A stretch of DNA of 28,000 bases from UBA6164 sp964344155 (lineage in GTDB: Bacteria > Patescibacteriota > Gracilibacteria > BD1-5 > UBA6164), in assembly GCA_964344155.1 (NCBI GenBank), contig CAYFMG010000012.1, positions 1-28,000 on the forward strand. The letters are read 5' to 3'. The notes below the pieces were generated by a model, which did no database searches, was not told the origin of the DNA, and saw only the letters and a list, made by a program, of their open reading frames with translations. The position numbers and the translations under genes are program-made. Of this stretch, positions 1 to 9,224 are shown piece after piece. Each line of letters opens with the position of its first letter. The first letter of the stretch is position 1.

Positions 1-59
1 TGCATGTGTTAGGCGCACCGCTAGCGTTCACCCTGAGCTAGGATCAAACTCTTTTAAAC
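1..59 (-). rRNA. rrs: 16S rRNA, 5' end only
   Basis: The reverse complement contains AGAGTTTGATCC followed by a CTCAG and GAACGCTAGCGG block, the conserved 5' end of bacterial 16S rRNA (the 27F primer region). Only about the first 59 bases lie in the window and the gene continues off the left edge. The 5' boundary is estimated from E. coli spacing. It lies downstream of four tRNA genes and two tandem promoters on the same strand. Confidence 0.93.
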
Positions 60-196
60 GTAACGCTATATATTATATAAAATAGTATATAGACTTTTGA
101 TTTATAGTGTTTTTTCCTAATAAAACTCAAGAAATATGTTTTCTTCTAATATACTGTTTATTTTAAAGATCTGGTTGCTTTTTTCAAAGTACGAGG

Positions 197-224
197 ATTG
201 TATTAATATAATTTGATTTGTCAA
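197..224 (-). promoter_or_regulatory. rRNA promoter P2 (proximal)
   Basis: On the minus strand this reads TTGACA, 16 bases, TACAAT. The -35 lies at 219-224 and the -10 at 197-202, about 140 bases upstream of the 16S 5' end. It is preceded by long A tracts that could act as an UP element. Confidence 0.75.
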
Positions 225-380
225 AACTTTTTTTAAGTTTTTTTGTTTTTACTTTTTTATGTCGAAAGTAATTAAAAACTTATGTAAGACTAATCTCTTT
301 ATTATAGTAATAGTAAAAGAATTTTACTTTTAATATTTTTATTGTATAAACAATCTTTTTTACCCGATTCAGCGAGAGAG

Positions 381-408
381 ATTGTATACATAAAAAATCA
401 TATGTCAA
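381..408 (-). promoter_or_regulatory. rRNA promoter P1 (distal)
   Basis: On the minus strand this reads TTGACA, 16 bases, TACAAT (-35 at 403-408, -10 at 381-386). Plus-strand positions 403-428 and 219-244, the -35 plus upstream tract of P1 and P2, match at 24 of 26 bases. Four bases after the -10 comes CTCGCTGAAT, nearly repeated at the tRNA promoter. Confidence 0.75.
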
Positions 409-464
409 AACTTTTTTTGACTTTTTTTATTTTTCTTTTAAAACCTCTACTTTAAAGGAAAATA

Positions 465-540
465 TGGTGGGCCTGGTTGGAATTGAACCAACGGCCAATT
501 GGTTATGAGCCAACTGCTCTAACCCCTGAGCTACAGGCCC
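465..540 (-). tRNA. tRNA-Ile2 (CAU, lysidine type) or tRNA-Met
   Basis: A full cloverleaf with encoded CCA (465-467) and anticodon CAT (complement at 505-507). The window has a second CAT tRNA at 12438-12514 that looks like elongator Met. This one has the CTCATAACC anticodon arm and TTGG variable/T-arm entry typical of the tRNA-Ile that TilS modifies to read AUA, so I favour Ile2. Identity between Met and Ile2 cannot be settled without identity-element comparison. Confidence 0.85.
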
Positions 541-550
541 ATAAAGGAAA

Positions 551-640
551 TGGCGGAAAGGATGGGATTTGAACCCACGGAGCCCGTGAGGACTCACACC
601 CTTAGCAGGGGTGCGCATTCAACCACTCTGCCACCTTTCC
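551..640 (-). tRNA. tRNA-Ser (GCU)
   Basis: A 90-nt class II tRNA with a long variable arm, encoded CCA (551-553) and anticodon GCT (complement at 604-606). It decodes AGC/AGU serine codons. It belongs to the four-tRNA cluster upstream of 16S rRNA. Confidence 0.95.
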
Positions 641-659
641 ATTTTTAATTCAAAAAAAA

Positions 660-749
660 TGGCGGAGAGACAGGGATTCGAACCCTGGGTGCCACAAGTG
701 ACACAACGGTTTTCAAGACCGTCACCTTCGACCACTCAGTCATCTCTCC
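660..749 (-). tRNA. tRNA-Ser (UGA)
   Basis: A 90-nt class II tRNA with long variable arm, encoded CCA (660-662) and anticodon TGA within CTTGAAA, reading UCA-type serine codons. The anticodon UGA must not be confused with the recoded UGA codon, which would need anticodon UCA. Confidence 0.95.
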
Positions 750-789
750 ACACTTAAATTCTTAATATTAAGGATCTATTAAATTAAAA

Positions 790-864
790 TGGCTCCCCCG
801 ACTGGATTCGAACCAGTGACCAAATGGTTAACAGCCATCTACTCTACCACTGAGCTACGGAGGA
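790..864 (-). tRNA. tRNA-Asn (GUU)
   Basis: A 75-nt tRNA with short D loop, anticodon GTT within CTGTTAACC and encoded CCA (790-792). The acceptor stem has one T-G pair. It is the first gene after the promoter at 892-919. Confidence 0.94.
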
Positions 865-891
865 ATATATACTTTTAATTTAGCGAGGCGT

Positions 892-919
892 ATTGTATAT
901 TTTTTTTATTAATTGTCAA
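892..919 (-). promoter_or_regulatory. Promoter of the tRNA cluster
   Basis: On the minus strand this reads TTGACA (914-919), 16 bases, TACAAT (892-897), 28 bases from tRNA-Asn. Four bases after the -10 comes CTCGCTAAAT, matching rRNA P1 except for one purine. Confidence 0.75.
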
Positions 920-985
920 AGGTTTTTTCACACTTTTTTATAGTTTTTAAAAAAACACTAATTTAAAGCCATTTCTTTTTATTAA

Positions 986-1018
986 AAAAAGCTAGTTTTT
1001 AACAATAACTAGCTTTTT
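986..1018 (-). terminator. Terminator after gyrB
   Basis: A 12-bp stem (AAAAAGCTAGTT at 986-997, complement at 1007-1018) with a 9-nt loop, followed by a T run on the minus strand. It starts 23 bases beyond the gyrB stop codon. Confidence 0.8.
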
Positions 1019-1040
1019 AACAATTTGGTGTTCTAGAAAA

Positions 1041-2939
1041 TTAAACATCTAGATTTTGAACATCTTTTGCTCTTGATTGAATAAATCTTCTTCTAGGAGC
1101 AACTTCTCACCCCATAAGTATTTTAAATATTTCATCTGCTTGTTCTGCATCTTCTATTCATACCTTGTACATTTTTCTCTCTTCTGGATCCATTGTTGTT
1201 TCCCAAAGTTGTTCTGGATTCATTTCCCCTAAACCTTTATATCTTTGAATATTTTCTCATGTAATATCATTTTCTTTTATAATTCTTTCTTTGTTTTCTT
1301 CATCATATACATACCAAGATTTTTTACCTTTTGTAAGTTTATATAATGGCGGTTGAGCTATATATAAATATCCTCACTTTACTATATCTTTTAAATATCT
1401 AAAAAAGAAAGTTAAAAGTAGTGTTCTAATATGTGCACCATCTACATCAGCATCGGTCATTATAACTATTCTATGATATCTAAGTTTTGATATATCAAAT
1501 GTTTCTCAAATAGATGTTCATAAAGCTATAATTAGATTTTTTATTTCATTGTTTGCAAAAATCTTATCTATTCTTGCTTGTTCTGTATTAAGAATTTTAC
1601 CTCTTAATGGTAAAATAGCCTGTGTTTCTCTGTTTCTCCCTTGTTTGGCTGAACCTCAGGCAGAGTCTCCTTCGACTATATATAATTCTGATACAGCTGG
1701 ATCTTTAGATGAACAATCAGCTAATTTACCAGGAAGAGTCATTCATTCTAATGCTCATTTTCTAATAACAGTATCTCTTGCTGCTCTTGCTGCTAATCTA
1801 GCCTTTGCTGCTAAGAATACTTTTTCTATTATTTTTTTTGCAGTATTAGGATCTTCTTCCAAGAATTCCATAAATTTTTCAGCAAATACTGAATCAACAG
1901 CTCATTTTGCTTCAGGAGTTCATAGTTTACCTTTTGTTTGTCATTCAAATTGTGGATCTACTACTTTTACAGATATTACACACGTAAGTCCTTCTACTAC
2001 ATCATCATTTGTTAGATTTTGGTCTTTTTCTTTTAATATACCTTTAGCTCTTGCATATTTATTTATAGTTCTTGTAAGGGCCATTCTAAATCATGTAAGA
2101 TGACTACCTCATTCTGGAGTATGTATATTATTAACAAATGTAATTATATTATTTGAATATTCTTTATTATATTGCATAGAAACTTCAACAAGTATTTCTT
2201 TAGCTTCTTTTTCTACATAAAATATATCTCAAATAGTATCTTCTTTTTTATTTAAAAAGTTTACATATGATTTAACTCATCATTCAAAATAATATTTATA
2301 TCTTTCTCAAGTTCTTTCATCATTTAAATAAAGAGTTATTCCCTTTGTAAGATAAGCTTGTTGTCTTAATCTATTTTTAATAGTTTTATAATCAAAATCT
2401 GTTGATATTTTAAAAATACTAGGATCTGGATAAAACTTAATAATAGTTCATGTTGTTTTTGTTTTTCATACAACTTCTATATCACCATCAACTTTACCAA
2501 CACTAAATGATTGATAATGAATTTTTTTATCTCTATGAACCCATGCCTCCATTTTTGTAGACAAAGCATTTACTACACTTGATCATACACCATGTAATCA
2601 ACCTGATACCTTATATCAACCTCAACCAAACTTACCTCAGGCATGAAGTACTGTCAAAATTGTTTCTAGTGTTGATTTACCAGTTTTTGCATGTTTTTCT
2701 ACAGGTATTCATCTACCATTATCTTCTACTGTACAAGATCAGTCAGCTCATAGTGTTACTTTAATAGTATCACAGTGACCAGCCATAGCTTCATCTATAG
2801 AGTTATCTACTATTTCCCAAACCAAGTGATGTAATCATCTTTCATCAGTTGACCCAATATACATTCAAGGTCTTTTTCTAACAGGTTCTAATCATTCCAA
2901 GACTTGTATACTCTCAGCTCAATAGTTTTGTTCTGCCAT
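1041..2939 (-). CDS. gyrB: DNA gyrase subunit B
   Basis: ATPase subunit of the type IIA topoisomerase that introduces negative supercoils; 632 residues, the compact form without a long insertion. With TGA = Gly the frame is unbroken. It shows RKRPGMYIGS and EIVDNSIDEA (GHKL ATPase, residues about 20-55), GGLHGVGSSVVNAL (about 110), the Toprim start EGDSAGGSAKQG (about 420), DADVDGAHIRT (about 495) and QRYKGLGEMNPEQ near the end. Glycines in RPGMYIG and DSAGG are TGA, direct evidence for the recoded codon. Start ATG (2937-2939) gives MAEQNYGAESIQVL, without a Shine-Dalgarno sequence. A promoter lies at 2978-3005 and a terminator follows. ParE is possible by family similarity, but the motif wording fits GyrB better. 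Confidence 0.92.
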
Positions 2940-2977
2940 AAAATTTTATTATTAATATATAAATAATGTCTTTATAT

Positions 2978-3005
2978 ATAATAAAGAGTTAGAAAACAAA
3001 ATCAA
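2978..3005 (-). promoter_or_regulatory. gyrB promoter
   Basis: On the minus strand this reads TTGATT (3000-3005), 16 bases, TATTAT (2978-2983). It lies about 40 bases upstream of the gyrB start. Confidence 0.55.
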
Positions 3006-3039
3006 GTTTTATATTTTTCTAGACGAAAGTTTTTTTAAA

Positions 3040-3154
3040 ATTGCTTAAAAGCCAAATTTTTATACAAAAAACGGTATTTCTAAAAAAAATACCGTTTTTT
3101 TATTTTTTCTTCATGACGAGAAAAAATTTAGGATTGCTTAAAAGCCAAATTTTT
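3040..3154. repeat. Two 22-bp direct repeats flanking a terminator
   Basis: Positions 3040-3061 and 3133-3154 carry the same 22 bases, beginning ATTGCTTAAAAGCC. They flank the hairpin at 3066-3100. Both copies lie in the 220-base gap between gyrB and obg. Function unknown; a duplicated terminator-proximal tract or a binding site are both possible. Confidence 0.7.
3066..3100. terminator. Bidirectional-looking terminator after obg
   Basis: A 14-bp perfect stem (left arm 3066-3079, right arm 3087-3100) around a 7-nt loop, core ACGGTATT, with T runs on both strands. It lies 61 bases past the obg stop and should end the obg transcript ahead of the gyrB promoter. Confidence 0.8.
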
Positions 3155-3160
3155 GAGTTT

Positions 3161-4531
3161 TTATAAATTATACTTTAATTTATCAAGAGCTATCTCTCTT
3201 CAAGCAATAATTACTTTTGGATTTACTGCTTCAACTTCTTCAGCATCCTCACTATCTGATTCAAAGAAAAAAGAATTATCTTTTCATGTTTCTTCTAATA
3301 TAGATTTTAGTTCTGGTTCTATTGTTTTCATAACTCACATTTTATCTAAAACATCATAAACTCTAAGCAGAGCTTCTTTGTTTTCAAAATCTGTCATCCT
3401 AATTATTTGTTCTAATCTTTCTCAACTTGCCTTAAATTTGAAATCTCAAACATATTCCACATCTACTGCTTTTGGATTTCTGTTTGTTTTTAGATCATAG
3501 GTTTTTATCTCTCTTACTTCTTCATCTACATCTTCTAAAATATTTTCTCTAGAATAGTTATCTATTAGAAAATCTATTAATTCAGCTACTCACTCCCCTG
3601 TTGCTGCTGATATAACAAATACTTCTTTACTGTATTTTTTCTTAAACTCGCTTACTATATAATCTTTCATCTCATCATCTAATAAATCAGCCTTTGAGAA
3701 TACTACAATTTCTTCTTTTTCTGCTAATAATTCTGAAAATAACTCTAGTTCTTTTCTTATATCTTCATAGTCACTAAATACTTTATCCATTCTATACATA
3801 TCAAGAAGATGTAATAATACACCTGTTCTTTCTATATGCTTTAAAAACTCTATTCATAACCCCTTTCACTCGTGAGCTCAAGGAATCAATCATGGCACAT
3901 CTTCCAAAACTAATGATTTTCATTTATGATCAAGCACTCAAAGGTTTGGTGTAAGTGTTGTAAATGGATAGTCACCTATTTTTGGTTTTACATTTGTAAT
4001 ATTTCAAATAAGTGTTGATTTTCAAGCTGAAGGTACTCAGATAATTCATATATCTGCTACTAGTTTTAATTCTAGATGTAGGTCTCTTTCTTCTGCTATA
4101 TCTCATAGTTCAGCAAAGGCTGGAGCTTGTCTTACAGATGAACAAAAGTGAGCATTTCAATAACCTCATCTTCCTCATTTTGCAACAAGTAATTTTACAT
4201 TGTTTTCTGATAGGTCTGCAAGTATTTCTTGAGAATCAGCATCTCTTACTATTGTTCAAACAGGCACTTTTAAAATAAGATCAGGAGCATTTGCTCAGTG
4301 TTTTAACTGAGTTCATCCTCACTCACCCTTTTCTGCTTTTAATACTTTTTTATGTCTATATTCAGACAATGTATTTAGGTTTTCATCTGTTTGTAAATAT
4401 ACACTACCTCCATCTCAAGCATCACCTCACCGAGGTCATCATTTAGGTATATATTTTTCCCTCCTCCAAGAAACTAATCAATCGCCTCATTTTCAGGCAA
4501 TTACTTTTATTTGAACTTCATCTATAAACAC
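3161..4531 (-). CDS. obg: Obg/CgtA GTPase
   Basis: Ribosome-associated GTPase acting in 50S assembly and stress control; 456 residues. The N-terminal Obg fold shows the glycine-rich run SWRREKYIPKGGPRGGDAG (about residues 20-40), largely TGA-encoded. The G domain has G1 GVPSAGKST (canonical Obg is GFPNVGKST-like), G3 DVPGL, G4 FSKADL in place of NKxD, and G5 SAATG. The C-terminal ~130 residues resemble the OCT domain (ERLEQIIRMTDFENKEALLR) with an acidic insert. The start is GTG at 4529-4531, giving MFIDEVQIKV, the usual Obg beginning; no upstream in-frame ATG fits. It is a single gene between a promoter and a terminator. Confidence 0.93.
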
Positions 4532-4545
4532 GTTTTAGAAGTTTA

Positions 4546-4573
4546 ATTATAAAATACTTTCATTAATTGACAA
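4546..4573 (-). promoter_or_regulatory. obg promoter
   Basis: On the minus strand this reads TTGTCA (4568-4573), 16 bases, TATAAT (4546-4551), 14 bases from the GTG start. A second TATAAT lies at 4577-4582 with TTGCAA 15 bases upstream and may be a tandem promoter. Confidence 0.6.
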
Positions 4574-4604
4574 GTATTATAACTATTTTTGAAAAATTGC
4601 AATT

Positions 4605-5879
4605 TTAGTTTTTATTTTCTCAAAGTAACCATTTCCAAACAGGTATTACTTTTATCCTATATTCAAAATGAGGTATTTCATATTCTTCATCATAGCTAAT
4701 AATTAACCCCTCTTCTAAAGAGTAACTTTCCATAGCATCTATAAGTCACTCCAATTCTCTTTTTTTTGTATCCTCATCAACTAAACTATAACTTACCTGA
4801 ATAGCTTTTACTATTTTTCATCAATTGTCTATAACAAAATCACACTCCTTTTTTTCTCTATGATAATACACTTCTAGACCTCTTCTTTTTAACTCTATAA
4901 ATACTAGATTTTCTAGTTTTCTTCATATATTTTCTGAAAAATTAAAACCTAATGAAATAAAACCTGTATCTAAACTATATATTTTTTTAGGAGAAACTAA
5001 CTGTTTTTTATAAGAGTAATCAAATCTCTTTAATTCTTCAAAAAAATATATTTCATAAAAATAATTTAAATAATCATATAGAGATTCAACATTTAAATCT
5101 AATGTTTGTGCTAGTTTTCTATATGAGAAAAGTTTTGAGGTATTAGATAATAAATAATAAGCTAATTTTTTTACTTTTTCACTATTAACATTATATCTTC
5201 ATACTATATCTTTATATATAAAATCATTGAAATAATTTATTAATAATTCTTTTTTATTAAATTTTCTTAAGCTTAGTTCAGGAAATCATCAAAACTGTAG
5301 ATAATTTTCTAAATTTTTTCTTATTTGTATTTCTTTATCACTAGAGAGTAAATCTAAATCTATATTTTTTTCTCAATTAAATTCTAGATATTCCCTAAAG
5401 TTAAGAGAGTTAATTTTTAAACTTATTATTCTTCATGTTAATATATTTGAATATTCTTTTTGCATTAAGCTGGAGTTTGATCATGTTATCCATATTTGTT
5501 TAAATTTTCTAGTATCATAAGCTTTTCTAATGTATCTGGCCCATTTTTTACAATTTTGTATTTCATCTAAAAATATATAGTCTATATCTTTTTTCACAAG
5601 TACTTCTTCCATTATTTCTTCTAAACTATGATTTATTAACACTTCATCATCAAAGTTTAGATAAACTATATTTTTATTATTTTTTATAACTTCTGAAATA
5701 ACAGTATAAACCAATGTAGATTTACCTGTTCTTCTTGCTCAATTAAGTATCTTTATTTCCTTAAATTCCAAATATTGCTTTAAATCAATATTTCTTTTTT
5801 TTCATAATAATTCTTCTGGAACTTTTCATACATCAAACCAAGGGTTCCAGTCTAATACTGATTTTATTATTTCTGACAT
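4605..5879 (-). CDS. AAA ATPase, AAA_14/DUF4143 family
   Basis: A 424-residue P-loop ATPase of the two-domain AAA_14 plus DUF4143 type, common in bacteria and archaea and of uncertain role. Visible motifs: Walker A ILNGARRTGKSTLV near residue 50, Walker B YIFLDEIQN near residue 105, then FREYLEFN, typical of the region just after the AAA core. The C-terminal half contains YHREKKECDFVIDN, like the nuclease-fold-like tail of DUF4143 proteins (ECDFVI resembles a degenerate D-[DE]xK site). Start ATG at 5877-5879 gives MSEIIKSVLDWNPW. It stands alone, with a dyad at 5905-5930 upstream. A mobile, toxin-like or defence role is speculative. Confidence 0.85.
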
Positions 5880-5904
5880 ACTACAATATATTACTTTTTA
5901 TTAT

Positions 5905-5930
5905 AAGTGAACTATTATAGTATATCACTT
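5905..5930. promoter_or_regulatory. Dyad overlapping a possible -10 of the ATPase gene
   Basis: AAGTGA (5905-5910) and TCACTT (5925-5930) form an inverted repeat around a TATAAT-like hexamer on the minus strand, 26 bases from the ATPase start. It is a candidate operator; the -35 is weak. Confidence 0.35.
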
Positions 5931-5953
5931 TTCTATAAAAAAGCAAAATTTTC

Positions 5954-6298
5954 TTATATTTTATAACTAAATCCCAACTTAGCAACCTCCATTTTCATTA
6001 TCAGTTGTTTTTTTCTTTGAGTATCCTCTTTTTCTATTTTTTGATATCAATTTTCTTTTATAAAATCTTTTATATAGTCTCCATCTAACAAACTCAAATA
6101 AACAGAAAAATACTTTTTTGCTTTTTCTATTTCTCATACTTCTTGATATGCTATTGTTACTACTAAATAATAAAATACTTTCTCTTTTTTATTTAGTATT
6201 TTCTTATTATTTTCTTCTTCACACATGTGGAAGCTTATTATCTTTTGAAAGTGTTTATTGTTTATAAATAGTAGTAGGTATTTTTGGATTTGATGCAT
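5954..6298 (-). CDS. Small hypothetical protein at end of type III R-M operon
   Basis: A 114-residue lysine- and glutamate-rich protein starting MHQIQKYLLLF and ending AKLGFSYKI, predicted by eye to be mostly helical. It contains two TGA-encoded glycines and one GGA and one GGG glycine codon. It starts 12 bases after the res stop codon on the same strand, so it is very likely cotranscribed with mod and res. I do not recognise a family. The segment EKAKKYFSVYLSLL has a helix-turn-helix-repeat flavour (TPR-like), but this is weak. Its steady linkage to res would make it a candidate accessory subunit or a regulator. Confidence 0.7.
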
Positions 6299-6310
6299 GG
6301 TTAAGGAATG

Positions 6311-9208
6311 TTAAAAAATAGCAACCTGGTCTCATGAAGTTTTTAAATCTAATATTTTAGCTGATTCTAGCATTTCATGTATATTTGCTCAGTTATTTTT
6401 ATAAGAGTAAAATTTATCTTCACTTAAAAGAACATATTCCCATTTTCTATTTTGTTTTAAATCATCTGGTAGATCATTTATTCTATTTAAATAAGTTATA
6501 GTCGATGCTTCTTTTCTTCTTACATTATCATTATTTATATCTTTAGTAGCTTTTGTTTCCACTAAATAAATTTTTTCTTCAGTTTTTACTATAAAATCTG
6601 GATAATAATAAGCTGGTATTCAGTCATCTCTTATATACCTCAATCTCATAAAAGTATGTTTAAATTCAAATATTTTACAAAAACTTTCAGTTAAACTATC
6701 TTTATCTACATACTCTATAAACTCTTTTTCTAATCATCATTTATTTGAAGAATAAGGTAATTTTTCAAAGATAGATTTACTGACTTCTACACAAAAATCT
6801 TCTCTTATTTTTATACTTTCTACTTCTGAAATATATCTATTTATTATTTCAGGTTCTCAAACATTTTCCATTTCTTTTGCCTCCTCTACTACTCTAATTA
6901 ATTCTTTTATAATAAACTTAACTATATCATCTATCATTAATATTCTCCAATTATTATCTTTTAATGGAGCAAATCATACTTTAAATAATTTTGTATTAAT
7001 ATAAGTATCTATTAATTCTGTGATTTGTGGTAAGTGAATTTGTAGCAAATTATAATTTTTAGAATTTTTCTTTACATCAACTTGTCATCATCAAATTGCA
7101 TCTGCTATTTTTCTTGTGAGTCTTGCTAAATATTCATTATAGCTATCTGCTGTCATTATTCATATATCTACATCATAATCTCAAAATCTTGTACCACTTA
7201 AAACTACTTCTGATGTAAACTTTTCTCTTGCTCAAACCATCTTTTTTAACTCTTCATAATCTCAAGGATAAGTATTTAAGGTATCTATTGAATATTTAGG
7301 TGTTTTTAATATTTCTTCTACATCATTTAAAATTATTGGAAAAGCTATATCATATTCTTTAAAATTTCATTTTAACTCTTGAGTCTCTATCTCTCAAGTA
7401 ACTCATCATCAAGGTCAATCTATTTCATTATCATCTTCTCATAATATAATTTCTCAACTTTCCATTAAATCCTTATAAAATTGTTCAAAGACTGGATGTT
7501 CTACTACTGATAATATATCAAAATAGTTGTTTGGTGATTTTCTCTCAATAAAAATTCTTTTTCTGTTTTCTGCTTTTGCTTCATCTAATGCCTTATCTCA
7601 CCTCCACATTATTCTTAATCATCTTCAAATAGTTTGCTCAAGTAATATTCATGATTGACTACTTCTTAATGGTACTATTACACATATATTATTTACATCA
7701 AATCATTCTCTTAACATCAAAACTGATACTACTATTTTTGGATTTTCTCATTTATCTAATCAAAATACTTTTTTCTTATCTTCATTATATATTTCTCATT
7801 TTTTATTTGAATGAATTGAAACATATTCTTCTTCATTATAACCTAATCATGCTAAATAACTTTCTACAAATGGTACTGCTTCTGTATCTTCACAAACTAC
7901 AAGCATTTTGGGATATTTATCTTTTCATTCTTTTTGAAAACTTTCACTCAAAATTTTAATTTTTTTAAGTCATGCTTGTAACATTATCTCTTGTCATTTT
8001 GAAAGTGATACTACTTTATTACTTTCATCTCTAACTGCTTTAAATTCTAAATCTTCACTCGCTAGAGTTGCTAATTCTTTTCTTTTATCCAAAACAAGTG
8101 ATTTAATTAATCATTGTTTCATTGCTTTAACTATATCAAAATTTATAATAATATGAGGAAATAATACTTTTTCTTTTCATTTTTGAATATATGGGGTTGC
8201 GGTAAAATCAAGCTGCATAAAGCTTCAAGTTTTATTTTTTGATATTTCATTCATAGCATGTTGCCATTTTTTTTCTTCATCTTGATCCTTTTTAGAACTT
8301 CATTCTCATAAGTGGTGAGCTTCATCATTAAAAACTATTAAATCTTTAAGTGATTTAATATATTCTAATTCTGGCTTTCATAATAATTTATTATCAAGAT
8401 TTTCTAAGTTATTTCAAGTTGCTACTCATGGTGTTGTTGGAAGTAATTCTTTTACAACTTTATCTCAATCTAAATATGGATCTAATTCTTCTCAACTTGT
8501 TTCTTCTTTTTCTAAAAAGATATGCCAGTTTGTAATAATAATTTGTCCTCATCAAGTTATTTTTCTACTTATATCTTCTTTTTTTACAACAGATGATTGT
8601 ATAAATGAAAATACGCTATCTATATAATCTTCTGGGATAAATAAGTCTTTAAACTGATTAATATCAGAGCTTATAAAATCTCTATTCTCTCATACCATTT
8701 TTCAACAAAATGCATCAAGTAGTCTTTCATAGACTATAATTCAAGGAGCTACTATTAAAAAATTTGAAGAATAAACAGTATCTGTTTGTATTTCATTTTC
8801 TCTATTATATTTATAATTAAGATATTGCCAGATTAAAAGTGCAGATAAAACCCATGTTTTTCACGTTCAAGTTGCCATTTTATAACAGTATCTTGGGAAT
8901 GAAAATCTATCATTTTCTATATATTTTAATCATACAGACTGTTCTAATATCAAATCTGGGCTTATATGATTATACATATCTTTAACATCCTTTACTTTTA
9001 ATATTTCTGTTAAATATATAGTATTTAATATTGCTTGTTTTTGTCATTCATGATAATTAAAATTTCTTGTTTGAGTCCATTTTTCATCAAACCAAAAAAT
9101 TAATAACTCTCTTGTCACTGGAGATACTTTTCCAAGCATTTCTCAAGATATATAACTATCATTTACTATATCTGTTAATTCTTGTGCTAAAATTAGTGGC
9201 GCTTGCAT
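6311..9208 (-). CDS. res: Type III restriction enzyme, Res subunit
   Basis: ATP-dependent helicase/endonuclease subunit of a type III restriction system; 965 residues, normal for the family. Walker A is MATGTGKTW at about residue 110, with both flanking glycines TGA-coded. The superfamily 2 motif II is LIVFNDEAHHLGE at about residue 297. A C-terminal PD-(D/E)xK nuclease site reads YPDFIVKTEEKIYLVETKAT at about residues 860-880. Start ATG at 9206-9208 gives MQAPLILAQELTD; no Shine-Dalgarno. It begins 16 bases after the mod stop, so mod and res form an operon. Res needs Mod for target recognition and cuts beside unmethylated asymmetric sites. The frame is intact, so the enzyme looks functional. 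Confidence 0.93.
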
Positions 9209-9224
9209 AATAAATAATTAAAAA

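Larger units (their letters stand above)
60..464 (-). other. rRNA promoter and leader region, no coding gene
   Basis: This 405-base gene-free stretch separates the tRNA cluster from 16S rRNA. It holds two tandem promoters, A/T-tract upstream elements and an AT-rich leader. One small dyad near 311-327 (AGTAAAA / TTTTACT) is visible. I found no credible ORF and no clear intrinsic terminator after the last tRNA, so transcription from the tRNA promoter could run into the rRNA operon. Confidence 0.6.

Noticed and set aside
465..540. Initiator tRNA-Met
   Set aside because: The first acceptor base pair is a G-C match; initiator tRNAs have a mismatch there. Ile2 fits better.
660..749. tRNA that decodes the reassigned UGA
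   Set aside because: The anticodon is UGA (reads UCA) in a serine-type long-arm tRNA; decoding UGA needs anticodon UCA, which I did not find in this window.
1549..2103. Long open frame on the plus strand
   Set aside because: It is the antisense shadow of gyrB; low-complexity Ser/Leu-rich translation with no motif.
3040..3154. CRISPR array
   Set aside because: Only two repeat copies with a terminator between them, and no cas genes nearby.
7651..7959. Leu/Ile-rich membrane-like open frame on the plus strand
   Set aside because: It is antisense to res and is an artefact of AT-rich codons read backwards.
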